Assembly: GCA_016292455.1 (NCBI GenBank)
Contig: JAEDIL010000011.1
Coordinates: forward strand, 1 to 27,983
DNA from: Clostridiaceae bacterium
GTDB lineage: Bacteria > Bacillota > Clostridia > Oscillospirales > Acutalibacteraceae
Length of the DNA: 27,983 nucleotides
Direction: 5' to 3'
Below are positions 1 through 8,522 of the stretch, piece by piece. Numbering within the stretch: position 1 is the first letter of the stretch; each line of letters opens with the position of its first letter. Both the position numbers and the translations under genes were made by a program. The notes beneath the pieces are model-generated. The model saw only the letters and a list, made by a program, of their open reading frames with translations. It made no database searches and had not been told where the DNA came from.

Positions 1-6
1 TTCATT

Positions 7-1994
7 TTACTTTTTCGTTGTCACAGTCTTTGCCGTACTCCATAGAGAATAATATTTTGTGTTATTGACCGTCTTATAAGTTCGGATACGCACATAATAC
101 TTCTTGGCCGGCAAAAGCTTTGTGACGGCGTGTGAGGCTGTTTTATAATTTTTTATATTTATAGTTTTGGCGTTCGAAAAACTGCTGTTTGTTGAATACT
201 GAATATTATAACCGGTTGTCTGAGCTGTCTGCTTGTTCCATGTCACTTTAAAGCCCTTGCTCACTGCTGTCAAGGATGAGACACTTGTATTTTTCGGTCT
301 GATAACAAAATACAGCTTCTTGCTACCGCTGAATTTGCCTTTGAAACGAATTTCTGCGGCGTATTTGCCGACATACTTTCTCCCCGATGAATATGAGACA
401 GTGTAGTCGATGCCGTTGACAAGTGTTTTACCCGAACGGTCTTTGACTGTTACCTTAGGAGTTTTAACAGAACCATTATAAACATATGACTTTTCGGACA
501 GCTTTATTGAAGCTATTTTCGGTATAGGCGATGTAGAAATTGTCTTGTTGCAGACCTTACAGGTTTTTTTCAGTTTTCCGTCAGAGTTGTTTTCACCGAA
601 GAGTGATTTGAGGTTTTCGTCACGTAGTTGTAGCATACATCATTATATTTCGGAACTCTGCTTTTAGCCGAAACATATATCTGAATGAAATCAAACAGAT
701 AGTGAGTGTCACCGTTTAACGTATCTTTTGAACAGACATACAGAGTTGCCAGTCCTTCTTTATGGGTAGTGATATTGCCCTTTTTATCAATTGTTGCAAG
801 TTCAGGCGTCTCACTGCCCCATTTTATGACTCTTCCGTTGTTTATCTCTGTCTGATACCACACCGGCACAGGTGCTTTAAATGTTGTCCCCTTCTTATAT
901 GTCACATAGCCCTCTGTCAGAGTGTAATCGGAAGATGAGCCTTGAAGCTCTAACGGTCCGCCGCAAAACGGCATAAACAGGGTCTTATCATCGACCGAAT
1001 CTATCGTACAGCCATAAACAATGCCGTTGCTTCTTGCGTGCGCAAACAAGCTTCCCCCGTAAGTTATCCAGTCGCCCGAATACAGTTCATCATTCAGCAT
1101 TTTTTCTTTTGACTTTGATGAATAAACATAGTTAAAACCATCTCCGCCATAACCGGACTCGTGCATATACTTTGAATAGCCGAAAAAAGGCACACAGTCG
1201 TTCAATGATGTCCCCGGACTTGCGCTGAATCCGTAATAGCGGCTTGCCGGCATTCCGCCAACGTAATGCATAAATCTGCCGTTGATATAAAACACACCCA
1301 TGTTTCCGTTGACATATTTGAAACTCATGCCCTTATAATATGGTGAAACGCCCTCCATCAGGTCGGTAAAATACCACTTCGATATATATGACTTGTCGGA
1401 ATTGCCGTATACATCAAAAAGAGGGTCAAACAGATTCCATGTTCCGTTATAGCTGACCATCACCCAAGCGTGACCGTCAATAGTACCGTTTAACTTATCT
1501 TTAAGTGAAATAACTGACTGCATATTCCCTCTGAGACCGCTGCAGAACACAGCCACGACCCCGACTAACCTGAGCATCTGAGAAATAAATAATCCATAGC
1601 CCAGACAGTTTCCACGCCTTGAATAAAAAACATCAATAGGGAAATATGAAGTGCCCTTTGAGTCGTTATATGAGACATATTTTATGTTTCTTTTCGCCCA
1701 TTTTGATATTGCTATTGCCTTTTCTTTATCGGTTTTACATCCCTTAACAATATAAGCCGCCAGCTTTTTCAGAACTTTCTTGTCGGCTTCGGAGCCGAAC
1801 AAAAAATCTTTGCCCAATTCTGGGTATTTCTGAACATAGACCGTGTCAAGATAGCTGTAAACGGCATCTGTTATCTTAGGCGTCATCGCTATACAATAGG
1901 TTTTTGTGCTTGCCGCAAGTGCAGCGGTGCCGTTCCACGACACAACGCTGAAAAGCATTATAAGCGACAATAATAAACTGATTGCTCTCTTCAT
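7..1994 (-). pseudogene. Secreted transglutaminase-like protein with Ig-like/FnIII tail, frameshifted
   Basis: Two open frames on the minus strand make one gene. The upstream part starts at 1994 (GGAGG at 2001-2005, 6 bases before ATG) and stops at 570; the downstream part is open in another frame from about 636 to a stop at 7. The upstream frame has a signal peptide (residues 1-28) and a transglutaminase-like core with a visible Cys/His/Asp triad: C130 in RRGNCLGYG, H175 in DGHAWV, D190 in NLFDPL. The downstream frame has a CxxC-containing linker (KKTCKVC), an Ig-like segment and a fibronectin III domain ending TVTTKK. Homology-like sequence passes from one frame to the other near 573-590; one extra A in the GAAAAC run there would restore a single protein of about 660 residues. 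It is probably an exported, surface-acting cysteine-protease or crosslinking fold protein. A real mutation and a sequencing error cannot be told apart here. Confidence 0.72.
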
Positions 1995-2030
1995 AATTAA
2001 CCTCCGGCTGACTAAACTTAACATGTGTTG

Positions 2031-2059
2031 ATTATGACACACAGGCAGTTTCCGTGCAA
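2031..2059 (-). promoter_or_regulatory. Sigma-A promoter for the transglutaminase-like gene
   Basis: On the minus strand TTGCAC (2054-2059) is followed after 17 bases by CATAAT (2031-2036). It lies 37 bases upstream of the ATG at 1994 and in the gap after the MOSC gene, so the frameshifted gene appears to have its own transcript start. Confidence 0.5.
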
Positions 2060-2111
2060 TAACTAAGTATGCGTTGTTTACTTTAAAGCACTATCTGACA
2101 TGGTTCTGAAA

Positions 2112-2543
2112 TCAAATTACCTTGATTTCATCTCCCTCAAAGACCTTGCCGCCTTTTATCACTATGGCAAATACGCCCTCTTTGGGCATGATACACTGAC
2201 CGACAAGCGCTCTTATCGCACAGCCGTCATGACACTCTTTGCCAATCTGACTGATTTCAAGCACACATTCGCCGACCTGAAGTCTTGTTCCGACGGGGAG
2301 AGCGTGAAGAACGATTCCCTCGGTCGTAATGTTTTCAGCGAAAACTCCGTGGCAAAGCCCGTCTGTGGGCATACCCCGTGATTTTTCAATGCTCTCTTTG
2401 GCGAGCAGACTTACCTGCCGGTGCCATTTTCCGGCGTGAGCATCGCCCTCAAAGCCAAAATCCTCAATCAGCACACCCGGATTGATTTTCGTTTTGGGCG
2501 TGCCTTTTTTTTCGCTGATATTGATTGACAGTACCTTTGCCAT
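2112..2543 (-). CDS. MOSC domain protein (molybdenum cofactor associated)
   Basis: A 143-residue protein that is essentially one MOSC domain. It shows the beta-rich N-terminus with KTKINPGVLIEDFGFEGDAH, then HRQVSLLA and a central FAENITTEG block, then a cysteine-containing segment (ISQIGKECHDGCAI) in the region where MOSC proteins carry the conserved, proposed sulfur-binding cysteine. MOSC domains occur in Moco sulfurases and Moco-binding enzymes; stand-alone versions in Firmicutes sit in molybdopterin operons with unproven roles, probably cofactor carriage or sulfuration. It is the last gene of the leftward arm, 3 bases after moaA, with AGGAGG before its ATG, so it is co-transcribed with the pathway. 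Family assignment is firm; exact role is inference. Confidence 0.85.
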   Translation of the reverse strand: MAKVLSINISEKKGTPKTKINPGVLIEDFGFEGDAHAGKWHRQVSLLAKESIEKSRGMPTDGLCHGVFAENITTEGIVLHALPVGTRLQVGECVLEISQIGKECHDGCAIRALVGQCIMPKEGVFAIVIKGGKVFEGDEIKVI

Positions 2544-2546
2544 TTT

Positions 2547-3497
2547 TTATCCTCCTATTTTGTCAAGGCCGTGAAATCCGGCATAGCCGCAGGAAAAGCT
2601 GTGACCTTTCGGCTTTGAAAGAATTGCCTTTTTCAGCGCTCCAACAAGTTTTTCCCCGTCGTCAATGATATTCCTTATATCAATTTCCGTATTGCTTCCG
2701 AGACACGGTCTGATTTTTCCGTCACTTAAAACCCGTATGCGGTTGCAATCGGAACAAAACTTTTCGCTGATAGGGTTGATAAAACCGATTCTTCCCTGAA
2801 ATCCGTCCGCTGTGTAATATTTTGCAACGCTTTTTTCAGCGTTGGATTTGTTTTCTTCAACCGGCTTTAAATACGGGAAGCGTTCAAGAATTTCTTCTCC
2901 TTTGATAATCAGCTTTTCATTTTCGCCGGTATCGGAGAACGGCATCAGTTCAATAAACCTTACGTCTATTCTTCTGTCTTTCGCAAGCAGAATCAGCCGC
3001 TCGGCTTCATTGTCGTTCTGACCTCGTATCAGTACGCTGTTGATACGGAGATTAGAAATGCCGCATTGTTCCGCTTCTTCAATTCCGTCCAGAACGCTGT
3101 CTAAGCAGTCACAGCCGGTAAGTTTTTTATATTTTTCTTTGTCAAGCGTGTCGAGACTTATGTTGACCGCGCTGACGCCGCTTTCTTTAAGACCTTTTGC
3201 GTATTTTTTCAGCATAACGCCGTTGGTTGTCAGCACAAGCTTTTTGATGCCGTCCGTTCGGCTGATACGTCCGGCAATTTCCGCAATATCGCTTCGCATT
3301 AACGGCTCGCCGCCTGTCAACCTCACTTTGGTAATACCGCAAGCAGCAAAGGCACGGACGATTTTCTCAATTTCAGAAGCCGAAAGCTCGTTTTCGATTG
3401 TTTCGGTTTCGTCCTTGCAGTATATGCAGCGAAGCGGGCACCGCTTTGTTACTGACAGCCGCAGATATTCAATTTTTCGTCCGTAAGAATCTGTCAT
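2547..3497 (-). CDS. moaA: GTP 3',8-cyclase MoaA (radical SAM)
   Basis: A 316-residue radical SAM enzyme that, in the known pathway, rearranges GTP to 3',8-cyclo-7,8-dihydro-GTP, the first step of molybdopterin synthesis. The N-terminal SAM cluster motif CxxxCxxC is at C20, C24 and C27; the glycine-rich SAM site reads RLTGGEPLMR. The second [4Fe-4S] cluster, which binds GTP, is given by C248, C251 and C265 (FCSDCNRIR...RPC). The protein ends in Gly-Gly, as MoaA needs for activity. It lies 10 bases after moaC and 3 bases before the MOSC gene, with AGAGG upstream of the ATG. Length and motifs fit an intact enzyme. Confidence 0.96.
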   Translation of the reverse strand: MTDSYGRKIEYLRLSVTKRCPLRCIYCKDETETIENELSASEIEKIVRAFAACGITKVRLTGGEPLMRSDIAEIAGRISRTDGIKKLVLTTNGVMLKKYAKGLKESGVSAVNISLDTLDKEKYKKLTGCDCLDSVLDGIEEAEQCGISNLRINSVLIRGQNDNEAERLILLAKDRRIDVRFIELMPFSDTGENEKLIIKGEEILERFPYLKPVEENKSNAEKSVAKYYTADGFQGRIGFINPISEKFCSDCNRIRVLSDGKIRPCLGSNTEIDIRNIIDDGEKLVGALKKAILSKPKGHSFSCGYAGFHGLDKIGG

Positions 3498-3507
3498 GTT
3501 TTACCTC

Positions 3508-3975
3508 TTATGCTTTATAATCACTTTTTCCGCCTGTTTTTTCAAGCAGATGAACATCCTCAATTTTCATACCCCTGTCAATCGCCTTGCACATATCGTA
3601 AACCGTGAGTGCTGCCACACTGACGGCAGTCAGCGCTTCCATTTCGATTCCTGTTTTATAGCTGCATTTTGCGAGCGAGTAAATATACAGTTCGTCTTTT
3701 CCGTTGTTGTCGAAGCTGATTTCAACTGAATCAACGGGAATGTTATGACAAAGCGGAATCAGCTCACTTGTCTTTTTTGCCGCCATGATGCCGGCGATTC
3801 TCGCCGCCGCAAGTCCGTCGCCCTTTTTCAGTTCGGACGAAAGAAGCCTTTCAAGCGTTTCAGCCTTCATTTTAAGCTTTGCAAAGGCTCTTGCCGTTCT
3901 TTCGGTTATCTTCTTTTCTCCGACGTCGACCATAATCGCTTCGCCGTTTTTATTGAGATGAGTAAAATCTTCCAT
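3508..3975 (-). CDS. moaC: Cyclic pyranopterin monophosphate synthase MoaC
   Basis: A 155-residue protein of normal MoaC length. It converts the MoaA product to cyclic pyranopterin monophosphate (cPMP) as a cytosolic hexamer. Diagnostic stretches are MVDVGEKKITERTARA near the N-terminus, LIPLCHNIPV in the middle, GIEMEALTAVSVAALTVYDM, and the C-terminal DVHLLEKTGGKSD with the conserved lysine. It has an AAGGAG site 7 bases before the ATG and is followed after 10 bases by moaA, the partner that supplies its substrate. A 60-base gap separates it from the upstream moeA fusion gene with no obvious terminator, so one transcript is likely. Confidence 0.96.
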   Translation of the reverse strand: MEDFTHLNKNGEAIMVDVGEKKITERTARAFAKLKMKAETLERLLSSELKKGDGLAAARIAGIMAAKKTSELIPLCHNIPVDSVEISFDNNGKDELYIYSLAKCSYKTGIEMEALTAVSVAALTVYDMCKAIDRGMKIEDVHLLEKTGGKSDYKA

Positions 3976-4035
3976 GCTGTTGCTCCTTCACTTATTCACT
4001 CTTCCCTCTCACTTCTTACCTTGGCTTGAATGAAT

Positions 4036-5907
4036 TCAAAGCCGATAACCGCCCATTTCCGAAAGCCTTTTTTTAAATGCTTCGCTTCCGAGGGCTTTCA
4101 AAAATGCCTGAACACTGTCTGAGTCATACGCTTTTTCATCAATCAAAAAATCATACTCCTCAACGCAGATTTCAATAAAATCGAGGTCATACATTTTTGC
4201 GGCGGAATAAATCCCCAAGCCGCAGTCTGCGTTGCCGTTTGCAATCTGCGCCGCCACCGCCGTATGAGTACACTCCTCGGTGTAATATCCCTTGATTTTG
4301 CTTTCGTCAAGTCCGTATTTTTGAGTAAGGAAGTCACAGAGAATCCTTGTTCCCGAGCCTTTCTGACGGTTGACATAACGGCAGGAGACAATATCCGGGA
4401 AAGTATAAATATTGCACGGATTTCCTTTTTTTACCATCAGGCCCTGAATTCTTCCGACGCCCTTGACGAGTCTTGCGCCGCCGTTTGGAAAGTATCTTTT
4501 GATATAGCTTTCGTTGTATTTCCCGCTTTCGGTGTCGAGAAGATGAATCCCGCCCAAGTGTGCTGTATGCGTCCGTACGGCAGTCACTGCGCCCATCGAG
4601 CCGACATGAGAAGAACAAAGCCTATACGGCGCTTCGCTTCTTTTCAGCAGATCGGCAATTTCATCAATCAATGGGTCGTGACTTCCGGCAACAATAAGCG
4701 AATTGTCAATCTCCTCAACCGGTCTTAAAAGTCTGACTCTGACTTGCTCTCCGATTTCATAGCCCTCTGTGTTTTGCGGCACTTCAAGAATGCCGTCAGC
4801 TTTTGTAAAGCTTGTAATGACGCCGGCGGCTCTCGGCAAAGGCTGAGCGAAAAAACCGTTTTCTCTCTTGCCGACCGTCACTCGGACGAACTCTTTGTAT
4901 TTCAGTGAGGATACGATGCTTCTTGCCGCAGTTGCGGTGATGAAAGCTTTCTCGGGCGTCTCTTTTCCTGAAAGAAAATCCGCAACAGGCTTTACGATTT
5001 CATTCATCACAACAATGCCCGAAACGGGATAGCCGGGCAGACCGACAACCGGTGTTTTCCCTATTAAGCCGAGCACGGCAGGCTTGCCGGGTTTTGCGGC
5101 GATTCCGTGGACGAGAACCCTTCCCAACGAATCAATAATCTCACTTGTATAGTCATCCCTACCTGCCGATGAGCCGGCAAGAACCAGAACCGCGTCACAT
5201 TCTTCGGCGGCTTGTCTGATTACAGCGGTTAAAAGCTCTTTCTTGTCGGGAACAATTTCATAGATTTTGCTTTCTGTGCCGATTTCTTTCAGCATACCCG
5301 AAAAAATGACTGAGTTGAATTCAATAATTTCGCCTTTTTTCGGATTGGAGGTCGGACTTACAATCTCGTCACCTGTCGGAATGATTCCGAAAAGCGGCTT
5401 TCCTATACATTCGACCTCGGTGACGCCGCCGGCAAGAAACGAACCGCAAAGCTGAGGCGTCAAAACCGTCAAGGAGGGAGCAAGCATATCGCCCATGCAG
5501 ATGTCCTCGCCGATTTGCCTGATATTCTGCCACGGATGGGCGGACGAATAAATCAGAACGCCGCCGTCTTTTTCCGTGATGTCCTCCACCATGATTACAG
5601 CGTCATATTCGTCGGGTATCGCGTCGCCCGTATCGACAACCTGAAAGCTTCCGTCAGGTAAAAACAGCGGTTCGTTTTCGGCGGCGCTGACCGTATCGGC
5701 AGATTTAACTGCAATTCCGTCCATGGCACTTGCGTTGTAATGCGGAGAGCAGATGACGGCGTAAACGGCTTTGGCAAGCACCCGTCCGAATGCTTCGCAC
5801 GTTTTCACCGTTTCGGTTTTTCTTTCTCCGACCGCATCCTTGACAGCGCCGAGATAAATGTTCAGCGCTTCTTCAATCGGTGTATTGTTAAGATAGTTTT
5901 GCTTCAT
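4036..5907 (-). CDS. moeA: MoeA molybdotransferase fused to PBP/LysR-substrate-type domain
   Basis: A 623-residue fusion. Residues about 1-400 are MoeA: SPHYNASAMDGIAVK near the N-terminus, the MoCF-binding PTGDEIV block, VLAGSSAGRDDYT and the KPGKPAVLGLIGKTPVVGLPG core. MoeA inserts the metal into adenylated molybdopterin. Residues about 405-623 form a periplasmic-binding-protein-like domain as seen in ModE/LysR-type sensors: VAGSHDPLIDEIADLL, HVGSMGA, GGIHLLDTESGKYN, NRQKGSGTR and the acidic NADCGLGIYSAAK region. This architecture is known in archaea and clostridia; the extra domain may bind the oxyanion or the pterin, which is unproven. It is followed by moaC and preceded after 17 bases by a second moeA. 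Confidence 0.93.
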   Translation of the reverse strand: MKQNYLNNTPIEEALNIYLGAVKDAVGERKTETVKTCEAFGRVLAKAVYAVICSPHYNASAMDGIAVKSADTVSAAENEPLFLPDGSFQVVDTGDAIPDEYDAVIMVEDITEKDGGVLIYSSAHPWQNIRQIGEDICMGDMLAPSLTVLTPQLCGSFLAGGVTEVECIGKPLFGIIPTGDEIVSPTSNPKKGEIIEFNSVIFSGMLKEIGTESKIYEIVPDKKELLTAVIRQAAEECDAVLVLAGSSAGRDDYTSEIIDSLGRVLVHGIAAKPGKPAVLGLIGKTPVVGLPGYPVSGIVVMNEIVKPVADFLSGKETPEKAFITATAARSIVSSLKYKEFVRVTVGKRENGFFAQPLPRAAGVITSFTKADGILEVPQNTEGYEIGEQVRVRLLRPVEEIDNSLIVAGSHDPLIDEIADLLKRSEAPYRLCSSHVGSMGAVTAVRTHTAHLGGIHLLDTESGKYNESYIKRYFPNGGARLVKGVGRIQGLMVKKGNPCNIYTFPDIVSCRYVNRQKGSGTRILCDFLTQKYGLDESKIKGYYTEECTHTAVAAQIANGNADCGLGIYSAAKMYDLDFIEICVEEYDFLIDEKAYDSDSVQAFLKALGSEAFKKRLSEMGGYRL

Positions 5908-5924
5908 TTAATCCCCTGACATTC

Positions 5925-7127
5925 TTAAAACAGATTGACCGTGACTTCCTCGTTTGTTTTCAGTCCCTCACAGTTTCGGTCGATGATCACATAGCCATCG
6001 CTTTCGGACAAAAGCGAAACGATTCCCGACTTGCCGAAAACGGGCGTTGCTTTTCCGTTTTCAAGCTCTACGCAGACAATCTCCTCTCTGCCGTGATTGG
6101 ACGGAAGATTGCAGGAAAGAACTGCGGTTTCTTTCTTTGTGCCCTTAGCAACGGCACCGAGCTTTGTTAAAAGCGGCAATACCATTCTGACCGACACAAA
6201 GTAAGCCGCTGTCGGGTGACCCGGAAGCCCGAAAACCGGTTTGCCGAAGCAACTGCCGAAGATCGTCGGCTTGCCCGGCTTCATGGAAATGCCGTGAAAA
6301 AGAAGACTGCCGTTTTCATTGATGATTTCGGCGGTGAGGTCTCTTGCTCCTGCGGAGGAGCCGCCCGAAATCAGAATCACGTCGCTTTCATCCGCTGCTA
6401 TTTTCAAGGCTTTTTCAAGTTCGGCTTTGCTGTCACGGATAATTCCGGAATCGACAACATCACAACCGTTTTCCAAAAGAAGAGCCGACAGCATGGCAGA
6501 ATTGATGTTGCGGATTTTTCCGTCCGCAGGTTTTTCGGTGATTTCGACCAACTCGTCGCCTGTTGAAATGACGGCAACGACAGGTCTTTTGGTACATTCA
6601 ATTTCGGTTATTCCGAGCGAAGCTAAAATTCCAATGTGCTTTGACGACAGCACTGTGCCTTTTTTGATAACCATTCTTCCCGGAACAATATCGTCGCCTT
6701 TTTTTGTCACGTTTTCAAAGGGTCCGACTGCTTTGAAAACAAGACAAAGTCCGTCAAAGTCGGTTTGCGTATGTTCCAGCATAACAACCGAATCTGCGCC
6801 CGCGGGGAGCATTCCGCCGGTGGATATTCTGATACATTCGCCTTTTTTGATTTTCTCTTCGGCTTTTTCACCCATGAGTATCTCGCCTTTAAGGGTCAGC
6901 ATTGCCGGAATGCTTTCCGACGAGCCGTAGGTGTCCGAAGCCGAAACAGCAAAGCCGTCAACCGTTGAGCGGGAAAACGGCGGAATAAATTCACCTGATA
7001 TAATATCCTTGGCAATTTTTCTGCCAAGACAAGCCGAAAGCGAAACAAATTCCGTTCCTGTTGAAGCTCCCTGCACACAGTTCAATACTTCTTCAATCGC
7101 TTCGCCGGTGGAAATGACGTTCAGCAT
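5925..7127 (-). CDS. moeA: Molybdopterin molybdotransferase MoeA (second, unfused copy)
   Basis: A 400-residue, full-length MoeA/gephyrin E-domain protein. Visible blocks are PPFSRSTVDGFAVSA (substrate loop), STGGMLPAGADSVVMLEHT, VISTGDELVEI, ISGGSSAGARDLTAEII and FHGISMKPGKPTIFG followed by VFGLPGHPTA. It catalyses metal-dependent exchange of AMP for tungstate or molybdate on adenylyl-molybdopterin. Its ATG overlaps the end of the tungstate ABC ATPase gene by 7 bases, coupling metal import to insertion. The neighbouring fused MoeA makes it the second metal insertase in the operon. In organisms with two MoeA proteins, separate Mo and W roles have been proposed; which does what cannot be read here. 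Confidence 0.95.
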   Translation of the reverse strand: MLNVISTGEAIEEVLNCVQGASTGTEFVSLSACLGRKIAKDIISGEFIPPFSRSTVDGFAVSASDTYGSSESIPAMLTLKGEILMGEKAEEKIKKGECIRISTGGMLPAGADSVVMLEHTQTDFDGLCLVFKAVGPFENVTKKGDDIVPGRMVIKKGTVLSSKHIGILASLGITEIECTKRPVVAVISTGDELVEITEKPADGKIRNINSAMLSALLLENGCDVVDSGIIRDSKAELEKALKIAADESDVILISGGSSAGARDLTAEIINENGSLLFHGISMKPGKPTIFGSCFGKPVFGLPGHPTAAYFVSVRMVLPLLTKLGAVAKGTKKETAVLSCNLPSNHGREEIVCVELENGKATPVFGKSGIVSLLSESDGYVIIDRNCEGLKTNEEVTVNLF

Positions 7128-7816
7128 AGTGGCTCCTTTCCGCTTTCATCGGAGTTTACCGAAAATTGAGCAATAAATTTTTTGCCCCATTCGCTTTTCT
7201 GCTCTTTGAAAAATTTATTCGGCTTTGCATTTTCAATCACCTGTCCGTTGTGAAGGAGAATAACTCTTTCTGCGTGTTTCCCGGCTTCTGACGGATAGTG
7301 GGTCGAAAAAACCACGGTACAGCCGTTTTCTTTTTTGTATTCCTCAATCGCACGCCAGACATATTCCGCGCCGTCAATATCAATCGCTCCCGACGGCTCG
7401 TCAAGAAGCAGTGTGTCACACTCACAGACAAGAAGGCGGGCAAGCGCGAGCCTTTGCGTTTCGCCGCCCGAAAGCTTTTTGGCGTTTTTGTCCTTTAAGT
7501 CATACAGACCTAACATTTTCAAAACCTTTTCGGCTCTTTCGGCTTTGTTGTTGCCGTTCATCGCATACAAAACATTTTTTTCAACGCTCATCGAAAAGGC
7601 ATAGCTTGCCTGCGGCATATATAAAATTTTTCCGAAGCCGTCCACCTTGCCGCTGTCGGCTTTGATAAATCCTGAAAGAATTTTTAAAAGCGTGCTTTTT
7701 CCGCTGCCGTTCGGACCGGTCACGGCAAGCGTTTCGCCTTTTTCGATTGTCAGACATTCAATCGAAAGCACGGTTTTTTCGCCGTAGCTTTTTTTCAAAT
7801 GGTATATTTCCGGCAT
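7121..7816 (-). CDS. tupC: Tungstate ABC transporter ATP-binding protein (TupC-like)
   Basis: A 231-residue ABC ATPase. It shows Walker A GPNGSGKST, a Q-loop near MPQASYAF, the signature LSGGETQRLALARLL, Walker B CDTLLLDEPSGAID and the H-loop in VVFSTHYPSEAG. It powers oxyanion import with TupB and TupA in the membrane. It lacks the C-terminal TOBE/MOP oxyanion domain of molybdate ModC proteins, consistent with the shorter TupC type. It lies 14 bases after the permease gene and overlaps moeA, so the importer and the insertase are translated together. Specificity rests on the neighbouring TupA, not on this protein. Confidence 0.92.
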   Translation of the reverse strand: MPEIYHLKKSYGEKTVLSIECLTIEKGETLAVTGPNGSGKSTLLKILSGFIKADSGKVDGFGKILYMPQASYAFSMSVEKNVLYAMNGNNKAERAEKVLKMLGLYDLKDKNAKKLSGGETQRLALARLLVCECDTLLLDEPSGAIDIDGAEYVWRAIEEYKKENGCTVVFSTHYPSEAGKHAERVILLHNGQVIENAKPNKFFKEQKSEWGKKFIAQFSVNSDESGKEPLC

Positions 7817-7830
7817 TTTCCGTCCTCCGT

Positions 7831-8520
7831 TCAGCTTTCTGTCTTTTCATTTTTTGAAAAGACGCCGACAAGAATATTGACAACAAGCGAAATCAACAAA
7901 AGCACACAGCCCAGTGCGAGCGCAAAGCTGAAATTGCCTTTGTTGGTTTCAAGCATGATTGCCGTTGTCATGACTCTGGTTTTCCATTGAATGTTGCCGC
8001 CGACAAGACTGACTGCGCCGACTTCGGCAATCGACCTTGAAAAGGCGGTCAGAACAACACTTAAAAGAGCGTACTTGTTTTCGTTCAGAAGGAGCCGAAG
8101 CGTTTTCGCTTTTGAAAGCCGTAAGCCCTTTGTGCTTTGCAAAACGGGGTTAAGATTTGTTGATACCACAGAGCAGGTAAGACTTGATACAATAGGAATG
8201 ATCAGAATACACTGCGCTATCACCATGACTTCGACCGTGAAAAGAAGTCCCAACCGACCGAACGGGCCGTATTTTGTGAAAAGCATATACACGATAAGGC
8301 CTGCCACCACAGGAGGCAGACCCATCATTGTATGCAAGAATTTTTTGATAAGTCCTCTGCCTTTGAACCGTCCGCTTTCAATCAGCACGCCGAGCGGCAT
8401 GCCGACAAGACATGAAATCAGCGTGCTGAAAAAGGACATTCGAAGCGTCACAAAGAGTATCTGCAAAAGCTCCCTGTCCATACTGCGAAGCATTTCAAAA
8501 GCCTCAGTAAAAGCTTTCAA
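7831..8520 (-). CDS. tupB: Tungstate ABC transporter permease (TupB-like)
   Basis: A 229-residue inner-membrane permease with about five hydrophobic helices and the EAA-type cytoplasmic loop AFSRSIAEVGAVSLVGG that contacts the ATPase. This loop and the GMPLGVLIE and MMGLPPVVAGLIVY segments are typical of TupB. It forms the channel for tungstate. The frame begins with TTG at 8520, only 2 bases after the tupA stop; this start keeps the N-terminal helix (AFEMLRSMDRELLQ) expected in the family. An ATG at 8493, preceded by GAGG with an 8-base spacer, is an alternative that would shorten it by nine residues. Confidence 0.92.
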   Translation of the reverse strand: MKAFTEAFEMLRSMDRELLQILFVTLRMSFFSTLISCLVGMPLGVLIESGRFKGRGLIKKFLHTMMGLPPVVAGLIVYMLFTKYGPFGRLGLLFTVEVMVIAQCILIIPIVSSLTCSVVSTNLNPVLQSTKGLRLSKAKTLRLLLNENKYALLSVVLTAFSRSIAEVGAVSLVGGNIQWKTRVMTTAIMLETNKGNFSFALALGCVLLLISLVVNILVGVFSKNEKTES

Positions 8521-8522
8521 TT

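Noticed and set aside
570..640. Programmed ribosomal frameshift
   Set aside because: The A7 run lies downstream of the shift point and no stimulator structure was evident; a single-base deletion is simpler.
2100..2381. 93-codon plus-strand frame opposite the MOSC gene
   Set aside because: Covers the MOSC coding sequence in antisense and lacks a ribosome site.
6319..6930. 203-codon plus-strand frame opposite the second moeA
   Set aside because: Antisense shadow of a well-matched MoeA; low-complexity serine-rich translation and no ribosome site.
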